Shown: positions 25,143-34,839 of the stretch, piece after piece
Layout of the letters: each line of letters starts with the position of its first letter
How positions within the stretch are numbered: position 1 is the stretch's first letter
Origin: CBFFRJ01 sp963530515
Lineage (GTDB): Bacteria > Pseudomonadota > Gammaproteobacteria > Enterobacterales > Enterobacteriaceae
Length of the DNA: 64,000 nt
Assembly (NCBI GenBank): GCA_963530515.1
Contig: CAUSEC010000009.1
Span: 62,001 to 126,000 of the forward strand
Direction of reading: 5' to 3'
Made by a program: the position numbers and the translations under genes
Notes under the pieces: model-generated
Seen by the model: only the letters and a program-made list of their open reading frames with translations
The model's database searches: none
What the model was told of the DNA's origin: nothing

Positions 25143-25222
25143 GAGGAACACCACAGGGAGTCGAACAGGCGCGCAGTGTAACATAATCGCTCCGGCGCGG
25201 GCACGCCGGAGCTTTCAGGGCA

Positions 25223-27856
25223 TTAGCGGGGCAGGGCTGTCCCCCACTGACGCCATTCTTTCGGTTCACTTTCCAGCAGCAGGAAGTGTTTATCCGGCTG
25301 CGCTTTAGGAGAAAGTGGAACGCCTGGCGGGGTGGCAAAGGCGACACCACCACGGATGAACTGATTGAAGGTACCCGTTTTCACCACGCCGCCGGTCAGA
25401 CCAAAGTCCAGCGAATACCCCGATGCGAGCCAGAAGACCGAGTTGCTCCGCACCAGATGCTGGTAACGCTTACTGATGCGCAATCCGATCATGACCCGGT
25501 CAGACAGTGAACCGAGCACCAGGCCCGTAACGGTCCCGACTTCAATTCCGCGGAACAACACCGGCGTGCCGATATTCAGTGAGCCTGCTTCCGGTGCTTC
25601 GACCACAATGTTCAGGCCGTCGAGATAGCGGGAGTCGGTGATGGTGGTTTCCTGAATCTCAAAATCCCGTCGCGCATCGCCATGCCCCGGTTCAACGTTG
25701 ATATAGGGCTGTAAAATCGTATCAAGGTGTTCAACACCGGCGGCGGAGATTTGCGGCGTCACGACGGAAAAACGGGTGCCGCCACGGGCGAAGGTCTGCA
25801 CATATTCCGGGTATAGCACCGCGGTGGCCTGCACTTCACTGCGATCGGCAATCAACTGCAGATTTGAAATCTGGCCGATATCAATACCCAGATAACGAAT
25901 CGGCATCCCGGCGGCGAGTTTGCCCGCATCATAAGCGTGCAGGGTTATCTGGCTCCCCACCGCACGCGCGGTGGTTTCAGACGCATAAAGAATGCGCTTA
26001 TCGCCTTTGCGGGCGCTGGCCCCTGCGCCACTGAGGTTATCAAAGCTGATGGCCCCTTTGATGGCGCGCGACAGCGGTGACGCCTGCACGGTCAATCCGC
26101 TGCCGTTAAGCTGCACTTTTGCCCCGCCTTCTGCCCAGAACACGCTGTTGCTGGTTAGCAGGGAGCGAAACTCGGGTTTGATGTGCACTTCGATATCAAA
26201 AGCATTTGCACGTGGGCGCACGGTGATGATTTCGCCGACCTGGAATTTGCGGTACAGCACCACGGAACCGGCCTGGACATCCGGTAGCGTATCAGCCGTC
26301 AGCGTCAGGGTGGTGGTGGGGAGGTCACTGAGGCTGTTTTCCAGTGCTTTGTCCAGATTCGCGTAGAGCGGGTAGTCCGATTTCATGTCGCCTTTGCTGC
26401 CCGGCAAAATGCGAATCCCGCCGCTGAGCCATTCATTGGCGCTGGCGGCAAGGAACTCCACCCCGTCGAGGCCGACTTTGACGTCCACGCGACTGTTGAC
26501 CACAAATTTGCTGTCACCCTTCACCAGATCCCGGTACTGCGGGTCTATGGCGATGGCAAAAGAAACGCCTTTGTTGGTCAGCTCTCGTTGCAACACCTGG
26601 CCGACCTGCACGCCGTGAAGCACCAGCGGTTGCCCGGCATCAATACCATAGCTCTCCGGTGCCTGGAGGTTAAGCGTCACGACGCCCGGCTCCTGTAACA
26701 GCGTTTTATCAGCAGGAAGCACCACAAAGTGGTTACGCGCCTGGCCTTCACCTGGCACCAGTTCAAGGGTGGTTCCGGTCAGTAATGCACTGACGCTGGC
26801 GTTGTCCAGCGAGAGTTTGGGACTGCGCATTTCGATCCGCGTATTGTCGCGCAGCAGATTCACCACGCTCGGATCCACGGTCATCTCGCCCGTGACAGTG
26901 CCGCCGGGATCCAGATTGATTTTTGTCAGCTCGCCCACTTCCAGACCCTGATACATCAAGGGCGTGGAGCCTGCCTTTAACCCTTTTCCGTCGGGCAAAT
27001 CAAGTTTGACCAGCACGCCGCGCTGGCTATGCGCCAGGTCTTCGTACAGGCCAAATTCATCGTCCTGCGTGGCGTGGGCAGAATCTTCCGGGGAGTCAAA
27101 CGCAATGGCACCGTTGACCAGTGCGGCAAGGCTCTCAAGCTTCACTTTTGCGCCACTCAGACTGACATCGGCATCTACCCCGGAAACGTTCCAGAAACGA
27201 CTGCCTTTTTTGATCAGGTTGGTAAAGCGTCGCTCGATGAGCACATCAATCGTCACACCCTGTTTATTGGTGTTGATGGAGTAGTCGTAAACACGGCCCA
27301 CCGGGATTTTGCGGAAATAGACTAACGAACCACTGTTCAGCGAACCGAGATCCGGGGCATGCAGATGGATCATCAGCTCGCCGTTATTGAGACGGTATTT
27401 GGGTTGCGTATCCAGAGCGGTGAAGTGCTCCTGCGGCTCGCCTTTGCCGGGCATCATGCCAATGTAGTTACCGCCGACCAGTGCATCGAGTCCGGAAACG
27501 CCAGCCAGGGACGCTTTAGGCGTCACCAGCCAGAATTGCGTATCGCTGCGCAATGCATCCTTCATGTTGGCCTTAATACTGGCGCGCACTTCGATTTTTT
27601 TCAGGTCTTCACTCAGGCGAATATCCTGAACCGTGCCGACTTCCACACCCTGATAGCGAACAGGGGTTCTGCCCACCACGATGCCGTCTGCTGACATAAA
27701 ATCGATAGTGACGGTATTACCGCGATCTTCATAACTGTTCCAGACGAGCCAGCCTGCAATAAACAGCGCAATAACCGGCAAAATCCAGAAAGGTGAAATG
27801 CGACGTTTGGTTTTAATGCGCGCTTCAGTCGGCGAAGCGGGGGTTTCCTGACTCAT
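25223..27856 (-). CDS. letB: Intermembrane lipid transport protein LetB
   Basis: Forms a long hexameric tube across the periplasm, moving lipids between inner and outer membranes. The 877-residue protein has an N-terminal cytoplasmic tail and one membrane anchor (about 22-41), followed by seven MCE domains recognisable by repeats such as GVEVGTVQDIRL, GLEVGELTKINL, GVQVGQVLQREL, FQVGEIITVRP and GIEVGTVTGLVL. Start at 27856 (MSQETPAS) matches E. coli YebT. Its first 32 bases overlap the end of letA, so the pair is translationally coupled. Confidence 0.96.
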   Translation of the reverse strand: MSQETPASPTEARIKTKRRISPFWILPVIALFIAGWLVWNSYEDRGNTVTIDFMSADGIVVGRTPVRYQGVEVGTVQDIRLSEDLKKIEVRASIKANMKDALRSDTQFWLVTPKASLAGVSGLDALVGGNYIGMMPGKGEPQEHFTALDTQPKYRLNNGELMIHLHAPDLGSLNSGSLVYFRKIPVGRVYDYSINTNKQGVTIDVLIERRFTNLIKKGSRFWNVSGVDADVSLSGAKVKLESLAALVNGAIAFDSPEDSAHATQDDEFGLYEDLAHSQRGVLVKLDLPDGKGLKAGSTPLMYQGLEVGELTKINLDPGGTVTGEMTVDPSVVNLLRDNTRIEMRSPKLSLDNASVSALLTGTTLELVPGEGQARNHFVVLPADKTLLQEPGVVTLNLQAPESYGIDAGQPLVLHGVQVGQVLQRELTNKGVSFAIAIDPQYRDLVKGDSKFVVNSRVDVKVGLDGVEFLAASANEWLSGGIRILPGSKGDMKSDYPLYANLDKALENSLSDLPTTTLTLTADTLPDVQAGSVVLYRKFQVGEIITVRPRANAFDIEVHIKPEFRSLLTSNSVFWAEGGAKVQLNGSGLTVQASPLSRAIKGAISFDNLSGAGASARKGDKRILYASETTARAVGSQITLHAYDAGKLAAGMPIRYLGIDIGQISNLQLIADRSEVQATAVLYPEYVQTFARGGTRFSVVTPQISAAGVEHLDTILQPYINVEPGHGDARRDFEIQETTITDSRYLDGLNIVVEAPEAGSLNIGTPVLFRGIEVGTVTGLVLGSLSDRVMIGLRISKRYQHLVRSNSVFWLASGYSLDFGLTGGVVKTGTFNQFIRGGVAFATPPGVPLSPKAQPDKHFLLLESEPKEWRQWGTALPR

Positions 27857-29108
27857 GTGCATCCCAAAGTAAGCGGCTGTCCAGCCATTCCACAGCAAGA
27901 ATAGTCAATATTACCGCTGCGCCGAAGTAAAACGCAGCCGGTCCCATCGTAAATGCGAGCAACTGGTCGCGATTAATCAATGACATCGTCAATGAGATGA
28001 CAAACAGATCAAGCATGGACCAGCGACCAATCCACGTGACAATACGTAATAAAATGAGGCGTGCGCGTAACCCCTGCTCGAATTTAAAGTGGATGCTCAG
28101 CAGGAGTGTAAACATCACGATAACTTTGGTAAATGGCACCAGAATACTAGCAATGAAGACCACGGCGGCAACGGCGACGTTACTGTTCGCCAGGGAAAGG
28201 ATGCCAGACATGATCGTATCCTGCTGGCGCGCACCGTTAATGTACACCACCGAGATGGGCATCAGGTTTGCCGGGAACAGCAGGATGACGGAGGCAATAA
28301 GCGCGGCCCAGCATTTTTGTACACTTTGCCGACGACGATAGCGCAGAGGAATATGGCAGCGTGGGCATCGGCCCCGAGGGTCAGGGAACCCGGTGAAATG
28401 GCATCCCAGACAGACGCGCAACTTTTCATCTGGCCGCTTAGCCGGGCGCTGGGGATAGAAGCGTTCCCAGAGCTGCTCAACGTTCAGATGGATGATGGTC
28501 ATAATGCTCAGGATGACTAATGCAATGAAAGCGATAAGCCCAATGCCAGGACTCAGGAAGGCATAATCCTGAACTTTGATGGAGGCAACGCCAATACCGA
28601 CAAGGTAGATATCCAGCATTACCCACTCTTTAAGCTTCTCCAGCATCAACAGAATGGGGCGAAGATTCATGCCCAGAATGTTGCCCAGCCACAGGTAAGC
28701 AATGGCTGCGACCAGAATGAGTGGGGCGCCGACCGTGCAAAACAGCACCATGGCTGCGGTTAGCGGATCGCCCTGAGCGACGATTTGCCAGATGCCCTGA
28801 AGCATATCGGCATCAATTCGCACCCCCAGTAAGTAAAAATGGAGCAGCGGTTCGCTCCAGGCGAAAGGCATCAACAACAGCATTGTGACCGCCATAGCGG
28901 CCAGCCGCGTTAACGACCAGTCTCGTCCGTCACGGATTTTGGCGTCACAGCACGGACAAAAGGCACTTTGGTGCGATTTCATAACGGGGAGTGCAAAAAG
29001 CGTATCGCATTGCGGGCAACGCTGATAGTGTGCGCGTGGCAATGCATCGCCGATGGCGTGAACGGCCATTTTTTTTGCAGGTGTTATCTGTCGGTTTTTG
29101 AGGGCCAT
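27825..29108 (-). CDS. letA: LetA inner-membrane partner of LetB
   Basis: PqiA-family integral membrane protein thought to load lipids into the LetB tunnel. The 427 residues show two zinc-ribbon cysteine sets, CPQC with CPCC near residues 31-54 and CLGC with CPRC near 234-254, each followed by a four-helix transmembrane block. The start at 29108 (MALKNRQITP) is the family start; another ATG three codons upstream is possible. letB overlaps its 3' end. Confidence 0.95.
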   Translation of the reverse strand: MALKNRQITPAKKMAVHAIGDALPRAHYQRCPQCDTLFALPVMKSHQSAFCPCCDAKIRDGRDWSLTRLAAMAVTMLLLMPFAWSEPLLHFYLLGVRIDADMLQGIWQIVAQGDPLTAAMVLFCTVGAPLILVAAIAYLWLGNILGMNLRPILLMLEKLKEWVMLDIYLVGIGVASIKVQDYAFLSPGIGLIAFIALVILSIMTIIHLNVEQLWERFYPQRPAKRPDEKLRVCLGCHFTGFPDPRGRCPRCHIPLRYRRRQSVQKCWAALIASVILLFPANLMPISVVYINGARQQDTIMSGILSLANSNVAVAAVVFIASILVPFTKVIVMFTLLLSIHFKFEQGLRARLILLRIVTWIGRWSMLDLFVISLTMSLINRDQLLAFTMGPAAFYFGAAVILTILAVEWLDSRLLWDAHESGNPRFAD

Positions 29109-29241
29109 TGCATGCAAATGAATAAATCGGGAATGCTTCTATCTTAACTCATGAATGGAACTTCTTGAGCATCAACGCATTTAATGCTTATTTTAATAGG
29201 CTATGCAGTGAGACCAAAGTACGACTTAAAGTGATTGGAAA

Positions 29242-29739
29242 ATGAACAAAACAGAATTTTACGCGGATTTAAACCGTGACTTTCAGGCATTAATGGCAGG
29301 CGAAACCAGTTTTTTAGCCACTCTGGCGAATACCAGCGCGCTGCTCTTTGAGCGCTTAAGTGGTGTGAACTGGGCAGGATTTTATCTTCTCGAAGGCGAG
29401 ACGCTGGTTCTGGGGCCGTTCCAGGGCAAATTAGCCTGTGTTCGTATCCCGGTTGGCCGCGGTGTCTGCGGGACTGCCGTTGCGCACAACAGCGTGCAAC
29501 GAGTAGAAGATGTGCATCAATTTGACGGGCATATCGCCTGCGATGCAGCCAGCAATTCTGAGATCGTATTGCCGATTACGGTGAATAATAAAATCATCGG
29601 GGTACTGGATATCGATAGCGTTGAGTTTTCACGCTTTTCGACTGACGATGAACGTGGCCTGCGTGAGCTGGTTTCTCACCTGCAAAACGTTCTCGAATAC
29701 ACCGATTATAAAAAATTCTTTACGGACGTCGCAGGATAA
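29242..29739 (+). CDS. msrC: Free methionine-(R)-sulfoxide reductase MsrC
   Basis: GAF-fold enzyme that reduces free methionine-R-sulfoxide in the cytoplasm, with thioredoxin as partner. The 165-residue protein has the three catalytic/resolving cysteines at C66, C76 and C100 (KLACVRIP, RGVCGTA, HIACDAASNSEIV). Length equals E. coli MsrC (YebR). It is divergent from letA, with 133 bases between. Confidence 0.94.
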   Translation: MNKTEFYADLNRDFQALMAGETSFLATLANTSALLFERLSGVNWAGFYLLEGETLVLGPFQGKLACVRIPVGRGVCGTAVAHNSVQRVEDVHQFDGHIACDAASNSEIVLPITVNNKIIGVLDIDSVEFSRFSTDDERGLRELVSHLQNVLEYTDYKKFFTDVAG

Positions 29740-29835
29740 TCAACGGATAACGTAGCAATTACTGATAGCGTCATTATAATGACGCCTGTTCATGCCTGCG
29801 CTTGTTGGCAACGTCCGTTGTAATCAGGAAATTTC

Positions 29836-30522
29836 ATGGAAAATCAACCTAAGTTGAATAGCAGTAAAGAAGTTATCGCGTTTCTGGCCGAACGTTTTCC
29901 CCAGTGTTTCAGTGCTGAAGGTGAAGCGCGTCCCCTGAAAATTGGTATTTTTCAGGATTTAGTTGAGCGTGTTGAAGGTGAGATGAGCCTCAGCAAAACT
30001 CAGCTTCGTTCAGCCTTACGTCTTTATACATCGAGCTGGCGTTACCTTTACGGTATCAAAGCTGGCGCGATCCGTGTTGACCTCGACGGCAACGCCTGTG
30101 GCGCGCTGGATGAGCAACACGTAGAGCACGCTCGTAAACAGCTTGAAGAAGCCAAAGCCCGCGTTCAGGCACAACGTGCTGAGCAGCAGGCGAAAAAACG
30201 AGAAGCTGCCGCAGCTGCTGGCGAGACAGAAGACGCGCCGCGTCGTGAGCGCAAACCGCGTCCTGCTCCTCGTCGTAAAGAGGGCGGTGAACAAAAAGCG
30301 CGTGCTGAGAAGCCTGCCGCGAAACCCCAACGCGCACCGAAAGAAGAACGCCATACTCCAGTTTCAGACTTATCTGTACTGAGCGTGGGTCAGAGCCTTA
30401 AGGTAAAAGCGGGTAATAATGCGATGGACGCTACCGTCCTGGAAATCACCAAAGATGGCGTTCGCGTACAGCTTACTTCGGGTATGTCGATGATTGTACG
30501 CGCAGAACATTTGATGTTCTGA
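29836..30522 (+). CDS. proQ: RNA chaperone ProQ
   Basis: Global RNA-binding protein that stabilises many sRNAs and mRNA 3' ends; first noted for its effect on the ProP transporter. The 228 residues comprise an N-terminal FinO-like domain (about 1-119), a Lys/Arg/Ala-rich linker (about 120-175) and a C-terminal Tudor-like domain (SLKVKAGNNAMDATVLEI). It sits 19 bases before prc and is co-transcribed with it, as in E. coli. Confidence 0.96.
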   Translation: MENQPKLNSSKEVIAFLAERFPQCFSAEGEARPLKIGIFQDLVERVEGEMSLSKTQLRSALRLYTSSWRYLYGIKAGAIRVDLDGNACGALDEQHVEHARKQLEEAKARVQAQRAEQQAKKREAAAAAGETEDAPRRERKPRPAPRRKEGGEQKARAEKPAAKPQRAPKEERHTPVSDLSVLSVGQSLKVKAGNNAMDATVLEITKDGVRVQLTSGMSMIVRAEHLMF

Positions 30523-30527
30523 AACGG

Positions 30528-30599
30528 AGGCCTGGCCTGGCATGAACACTTTGTTTAAGCGCACCGCGTTGGCTGGCCTGTTGTTAATAACAGGCCAGG
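30528..30599 (+). promoter_or_regulatory. Competing RNA pairings at the prc translation start
   Basis: GGAGG (prc ribosome binding site) is followed by CCTGGCCTGG at 30531-30540. Inside prc codons, CTGGCCTGTT (30573-30582) and AACAGGCCAG (30589-30598) form a perfect 10-pair hairpin with a 6-base loop. CAGGCCAGG (30591-30599) is also fully complementary to CCTGGCCTG beside the ribosome binding site, so two exclusive folds exist. Function is inferred only. Confidence 0.4.
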
Positions 30600-32590
30600 T
30601 ATTCGCAGTAGAAGATATTACTCGTGCTGATCAAATTCCGGTGTTAAAGGAAGAGACGCAGCACGCAACGGTGAGCGAGCGTGTAACGTCTCGTTTTACT
30701 CGTTCTCATTATCGTCAATTCGATCTGGATCAGGCCTTCTCGGCAAAGATTTTCGATCGCTATCTGAATTTGCTGGATTACAGCCATAACGTGCTGTTAG
30801 CCAGTGACGTAGAGCAGTTCGCACAGAAGAAAACCGTGCTGGGTGATGAGTTACGCACCGGCAAACTGGATGTCTTTTACGATCTCTACAACCTCGCACA
30901 AAAACGTCGCTTCGAACGCTATCAGTATGCGTTGAAAGTGCTGGAACGTCCGATGGACTTTTCCGGCAACGACACTTTCAACCTCGATCGCAGCAAATCG
31001 CCCTGGCCAAAAGATGAAGCCGAGCTGAATGCGCTGTGGGATAGCAAGGTCAAGTACGACGAATTAAGCCTCAAACTTACGGGTAAAAACGATCAGGAAG
31101 TCCGTGACACCCTGACCCGTCGTTACAAGTTTGCGATTCGTCGTCTGGCGCAAACCAACAGTGAAGACGTGTTCTCGCTGGCAATGACCTCTTTCGCTCG
31201 CGAAATCGATCCGCATACGAACTACCTGTCGCCGCGCAATACCGAACAATTCAATACAGAGATGAGCCTGTCGCTGGAAGGAATTGGTGCAGTACTGCAG
31301 ATGGATGATGACTACACGGTCATTAACTCGATGGTTGCCGGTGGTCCGGCGTCGAAGAGCAAAGCGATCAGCGTAGGTGACCGCATTGTTGGCGTCGGTC
31401 AGACCGGGCAGAACATGGTCGATGTGATTGGCTGGCGTCTTGATGATGTTGTTGCACTGATCAAAGGACCGAAGGGTAGCAAAGTGCGACTGGAGATTTT
31501 GCCGGCAGGTAAAGGCACCAAAACTCGCACCATTACCCTGACGCGTGAACGTATTCGTCTTGAAGACCGTGCCGTTAAGATGTCTGTTAAGGACGTTGGC
31601 AAAGAAAAAGTCGGCGTGCTTGATATTCCTGGTTTCTATGTGGGTCTGACGGATGACGTTAAGGTTCAACTGCAGAAACTGGAAAAACAGAACGTCAGCA
31701 GCGTGATTATCGACCTGCGTACCAACGGCGGCGGAGCACTGACAGAAGCCGTTTCGCTGTCTGGCCTGTTTATTCCGTCAGGCCCGGTGGTTCAGGTTCG
31801 CGATAACAACGGCAAAGTGCGTGAAGATAGCGACACCGACGGCGTGGTTTACTACAAAGGGCCACTGGTTGTTCTGGTTGACCGCTTCAGCGCGTCTGCG
31901 TCGGAAATCTTCGCGGCAGCCATGCAGGATTATGGCCGTGCACTGATTGTGGGTGAACCGACCTTTGGTAAAGGCACTGTTCAACAGTACCGTTCGCTGA
32001 ACCGTATTTACGATCAGATGCTGCGCCCGGAATGGCCTGCGCTGGGCTCTGTTCAGTACACCATCCAGAAATTCTACCGCGTGAATGGTGGCAGTACGCA
32101 GCGTAAAGGTGTGACGCCAGACATCATTATGCCAACCGGCACGCAAGAGACCGAAACCGGTGAGAAATTCGAAGACAACGCATTGCCGTGGGACAGCATC
32201 AACGCTGCCACCTATACGAAGTCGGGTGATATGAAACCGTTCGGACCTGAGCTGCTGAAGAAACATGATGAACGTATCGCGCAGGATCCTGAGTTCCAGT
32301 ACATCGTTAAGGACATTGCCCGTTTCGATGCCCTGAAAGATAAGCGTAACCAGGTCTCTCTGAATCTGGCGCAGCGTGAGAAAGAGAATGCGGAAGACGA
32401 TGCTATTCGTCTGGGGCGCCTCAACGATCGCTTCAAACGCGAAGGGAAGCCGTTGCTGAAGAAACTCGACGACTTGCCAAAAGATTACAAGGAACCGGAT
32501 CCTTATCTGGATGAGACGGTTCACATCGCGCTTGATCTCGCCGCGATGGACAAAGACAAACCGGCGGTTCAACCCGCTCCCGCGAAGTAA
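30542..32590 (+). CDS. prc: Periplasmic tail-specific protease Prc (Tsp)
   Basis: C-terminal processing protease of family S41 that trims FtsI, degrades MepS with NlpI and clears SsrA-tagged periplasmic proteins. The 682 residues have a signal peptide ending VFA, a PDZ domain (about 240-320, SLEGIGAVLQMDDDYTVI) and the Ser-Lys dyad in FSASASEIFAAA and GEPTFGKGTVQQY (S452 and K477 by E. coli numbering, same length). It follows proQ closely. See the leader element for a possible translation switch. Confidence 0.96.
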   Translation: MNTLFKRTALAGLLLITGQVFAVEDITRADQIPVLKEETQHATVSERVTSRFTRSHYRQFDLDQAFSAKIFDRYLNLLDYSHNVLLASDVEQFAQKKTVLGDELRTGKLDVFYDLYNLAQKRRFERYQYALKVLERPMDFSGNDTFNLDRSKSPWPKDEAELNALWDSKVKYDELSLKLTGKNDQEVRDTLTRRYKFAIRRLAQTNSEDVFSLAMTSFAREIDPHTNYLSPRNTEQFNTEMSLSLEGIGAVLQMDDDYTVINSMVAGGPASKSKAISVGDRIVGVGQTGQNMVDVIGWRLDDVVALIKGPKGSKVRLEILPAGKGTKTRTITLTRERIRLEDRAVKMSVKDVGKEKVGVLDIPGFYVGLTDDVKVQLQKLEKQNVSSVIIDLRTNGGGALTEAVSLSGLFIPSGPVVQVRDNNGKVREDSDTDGVVYYKGPLVVLVDRFSASASEIFAAAMQDYGRALIVGEPTFGKGTVQQYRSLNRIYDQMLRPEWPALGSVQYTIQKFYRVNGGSTQRKGVTPDIIMPTGTQETETGEKFEDNALPWDSINAATYTKSGDMKPFGPELLKKHDERIAQDPEFQYIVKDIARFDALKDKRNQVSLNLAQREKENAEDDAIRLGRLNDRFKREGKPLLKKLDDLPKDYKEPDPYLDETVHIALDLAAMDKDKPAVQPAPAK

Positions 32591-32596
32591 CTCCCC

Positions 32597-32628
32597 AACA
32601 GGCACAAGAAATTGTGCCTGTTTTTTTA
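32597..32628 (+). terminator. Terminator after prc
   Basis: AACAGGCACAA and TTGTGCCTGTT form an 11-pair stem with a 4-base loop, followed by a run of T. It ends the proQ-prc transcript. Confidence 0.9.
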
Positions 32629-32783
32629 ACAAGTTCATCCTGGCGTAAGCGTTGTGCTACAAAATGTAAAGTTGTGTCTTTCTGGTCACTTACGGCATTC
32701 GAATGCTTGAAAATAGCGCCATTACCCATACGATGTGGGTAATCGCATTGTGCGTGTTGTTAAATAGAGGTTAAAAGAAAATT

Positions 32784-33665
32784 ATGATGCGTATCGCGCT
32801 CTTCCTGCTGACCAACCTGGCCGTAATGATGGTGTTTGGCCTCGTGCTCAGCCTGACGGGTATTCGATCAAGCAGCGTTCAGGGCTTATTGATTATGGCG
32901 CTGTTGTTTGGTTTTGGCGGCTCCTTCATTTCGCTCCTGATGTCGAAATGGATGGCGCTGAAATCTGTGGGCGGTGAAGTCATTGAGCAACCCCGTAACG
33001 ATATGGAACGCTGGCTGATGGATACGGTCGCAAACCAGTCCCGCCAGGCGGGCATTGCCATGCCGCAGGTCGCTATTTACCATGCGCCGGATATCAACGC
33101 CTTTGCAACCGGAGCACGCCGTGATGCATCTTTGGTGGCGGTAAGCACCGGGCTGTTACAGAACATGAGCCGCGACGAAGCAGAAGCCGTTATTGCCCAT
33201 GAAATCAGCCATATTGCGAACGGCGACATGGTGACGATGACCCTGATTCAGGGTGTGGTGAACACCTTTGTTATTTTTATCTCGCGTATCCTTGCGCAAA
33301 TCGCCGCAGGCTTTATGGGAGGGAATCGTGATGAAGGTGAGGAGAGCAATGGTAACCCGCTGATTTACTTCGTCGTGGCAACGGTACTGGAGCTGGTGTT
33401 CGGTATTCTCGCGAGCATCATCACCATGTGGTTCTCACGTCATCGTGAATTCCATGCAGATGCTGGTTCGGCCAAACTTGTTGGCCGCGAGAAAATGATT
33501 GCTGCGTTGCAGCGTCTGAAAACCAGCTACGAGCCACAGGAAGCCAGCACCATGATGGCCTTCTGTATCAACGGTAAATCCAAATCCCTGAGTGAGCTCT
33601 TTATGACTCACCCGCCGCTGGATAAACGTATTGAAGCACTGCGCAGCGGTGCGTACCTCAAGTAA
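32784..33665 (+). CDS. htpX: Membrane protease HtpX
   Basis: Heat-shock M48 zinc metalloprotease of the inner membrane that cooperates with FtsH in membrane protein quality control. The 293 residues show two N-terminal membrane segments (about 5-25 and 33-53), the HEISH motif with H139/E140/H143, the third zinc ligand E222 in SRHREFHADAG, and a further hydrophobic pair (about 155-178 and 194-215). The upstream region contains GTAAAGTTGTGTC, a half-match only to a CpxR box. Confidence 0.95.
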   Translation: MMRIALFLLTNLAVMMVFGLVLSLTGIRSSSVQGLLIMALLFGFGGSFISLLMSKWMALKSVGGEVIEQPRNDMERWLMDTVANQSRQAGIAMPQVAIYHAPDINAFATGARRDASLVAVSTGLLQNMSRDEAEAVIAHEISHIANGDMVTMTLIQGVVNTFVIFISRILAQIAAGFMGGNRDEGEESNGNPLIYFVVATVLELVFGILASIITMWFSRHREFHADAGSAKLVGREKMIAALQRLKTSYEPQEASTMMAFCINGKSKSLSELFMTHPPLDKRIEALRSGAYLK

Positions 33666-33678
33666 TCCGTGGCATAAC

Positions 33679-33710
33679 AAAAAAAGCGCGTCCTGGACGC
33701 GCTTTTTTTA
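33679..33710. terminator. Terminator after htpX
   Basis: AAAGCGCGTC/GACGCGCTTT hairpin with an A-run on the left and T7 on the right, so it can also terminate the convergent minus-strand unit at 33741. Confidence 0.88.
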
Positions 33711-33740
33711 TGCCTGAAATCAGCGCAAGAGAGGCTGGGC

Positions 33741-34589
33741 TTATTCGCGAAAATCAAACGAAAAGTCGGCAATGTACTGGTCGCCCGCAGAGGCAACGGC
33801 TTTTGACAGTGCCTGATAATAGCGCTCCACGCCATAAGCTTCGATTTTCTGAATTTGTTCCCGGATGGGCGCACAAAACAGCTCGGCATTGCCTGCTTCC
33901 ACACGTTTATTGTTCGGGGGCAACTCGTTGGTGATGCATTTAAACCAGGTCCTTACCGCGCCCTTGAGTGTGACCGGCACCCGGGACACATCCTCTTTAT
34001 CGGTGAGGATCTGCAGCGTCGGGAATGCGTTGGCATTCACAGCGTCTTTCAGACGGGCAAAGAATTGTTCAAAAATTTCAATGGAGCCAATATCGTGGAT
34101 CTTTGGCTTGGTGGTGATTCGATTTTTATTTCCTGCTCTGCTCGCGAAGCTGTTTTCCTGCGGTGCGCTGGATTTGAGGAGTCCCAGGTTAAACAGCAAA
34201 TCACAATGTTCTCTGCGCTCTTTAAGCGGCCAGGTCATCAGCTCTTCAATAAATTTAGGCGCACTGACATCGGCAAGATGGTGGTTTATCAGCCACTGAG
34301 AACGAGAAAATTCACCGGGAGAGATAAACCAACTCGGTGTTTCTGTAAAACGATGCGATGTTCCATTGTTGTCAAATTCAATAAATTCGTTGCCTTCGTT
34401 AAAGGCAAAACGGCAATTCTTGAAGCTGGTGATCGTGGTATTAACGATTAGCGCATCTCTGACAAATTTCACGACCTCAGCACTTATCACAAATGCAGTC
34501 TGTTCCTCAGAACGGATCACATTCATTAACGCTTGCACGTCAGGTACACCGGGTTTCAAAGCAGGGAATTCCAGAAATAAGTGATGCAT
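33741..34589 (-). CDS. Unrecognised 282-residue protein
   Basis: Not recognised. A soluble-looking protein with no signal peptide or membrane helix; it begins MHHLFLEFPALKPGVPDVQ and ends YIADFSFDFRE. The ATG lies nine bases after AGAGGAA, a strong ribosome binding site. The middle third has SxWLINHHLAD and WPLKERREHCDLLFNLGLL; the rest mixes helices and charged residues, with no catalytic motif I can name. Base composition looks more AT-rich than neighbours. It replaces the direct htpX-yebQ junction seen in E. coli, so it is probably acquired cargo. Confidence 0.7.
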   Translation of the reverse strand: MHHLFLEFPALKPGVPDVQALMNVIRSEEQTAFVISAEVVKFVRDALIVNTTITSFKNCRFAFNEGNEFIEFDNNGTSHRFTETPSWFISPGEFSRSQWLINHHLADVSAPKFIEELMTWPLKERREHCDLLFNLGLLKSSAPQENSFASRAGNKNRITTKPKIHDIGSIEIFEQFFARLKDAVNANAFPTLQILTDKEDVSRVPVTLKGAVRTWFKCITNELPPNNKRVEAGNAELFCAPIREQIQKIEAYGVERYYQALSKAVASAGDQYIADFSFDFRE

Positions 34590-34609
34590 GTTGGCCAGTT
34601 CCTCTTGTT

Positions 34610-34816
34610 CTAAGCCAGTGAGAATAACACACCGCCCAGGCTCAGACCATGTGTGGCAAGTGCGAGGATAGTCTTCTTTTTTCTTTCCTCGAAGAGAGAA
34701 AAAAATGACGACATAGAACCAGAAGTCACGAGGCAGTCAGATAAATATTTCGTGTATTCAATATGCTGTTCGGCGGGTTCTTTTTGGCATTGACTGATGG
34801 ATGTCTTTGAGTGCAA
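34610..34816 (-). CDS. Possible small ORF upstream of the 282-residue gene
   Basis: A 68-codon frame that stops 20 bases before the ATG of the unknown gene, just ahead of its ribosome binding site, which is operon-like spacing. It has a charged N-terminal part and a hydrophobic C-terminal stretch (ILALATHGLSLGGVLFSLA) that could be a membrane segment. The only long start is TTG without a ribosome binding site; an internal ATG at 34714 gives 34 residues. It may be a small partner protein, a leader ORF or chance. Confidence 0.3.
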   Translation of the reverse strand: MHSKTSISQCQKEPAEQHIEYTKYLSDCLVTSGSMSSFFSLFEERKKKTILALATHGLSLGGVLFSLA

Positions 34817-34839
34817 ATGAGTGATGAAGCGCGCGGCAA

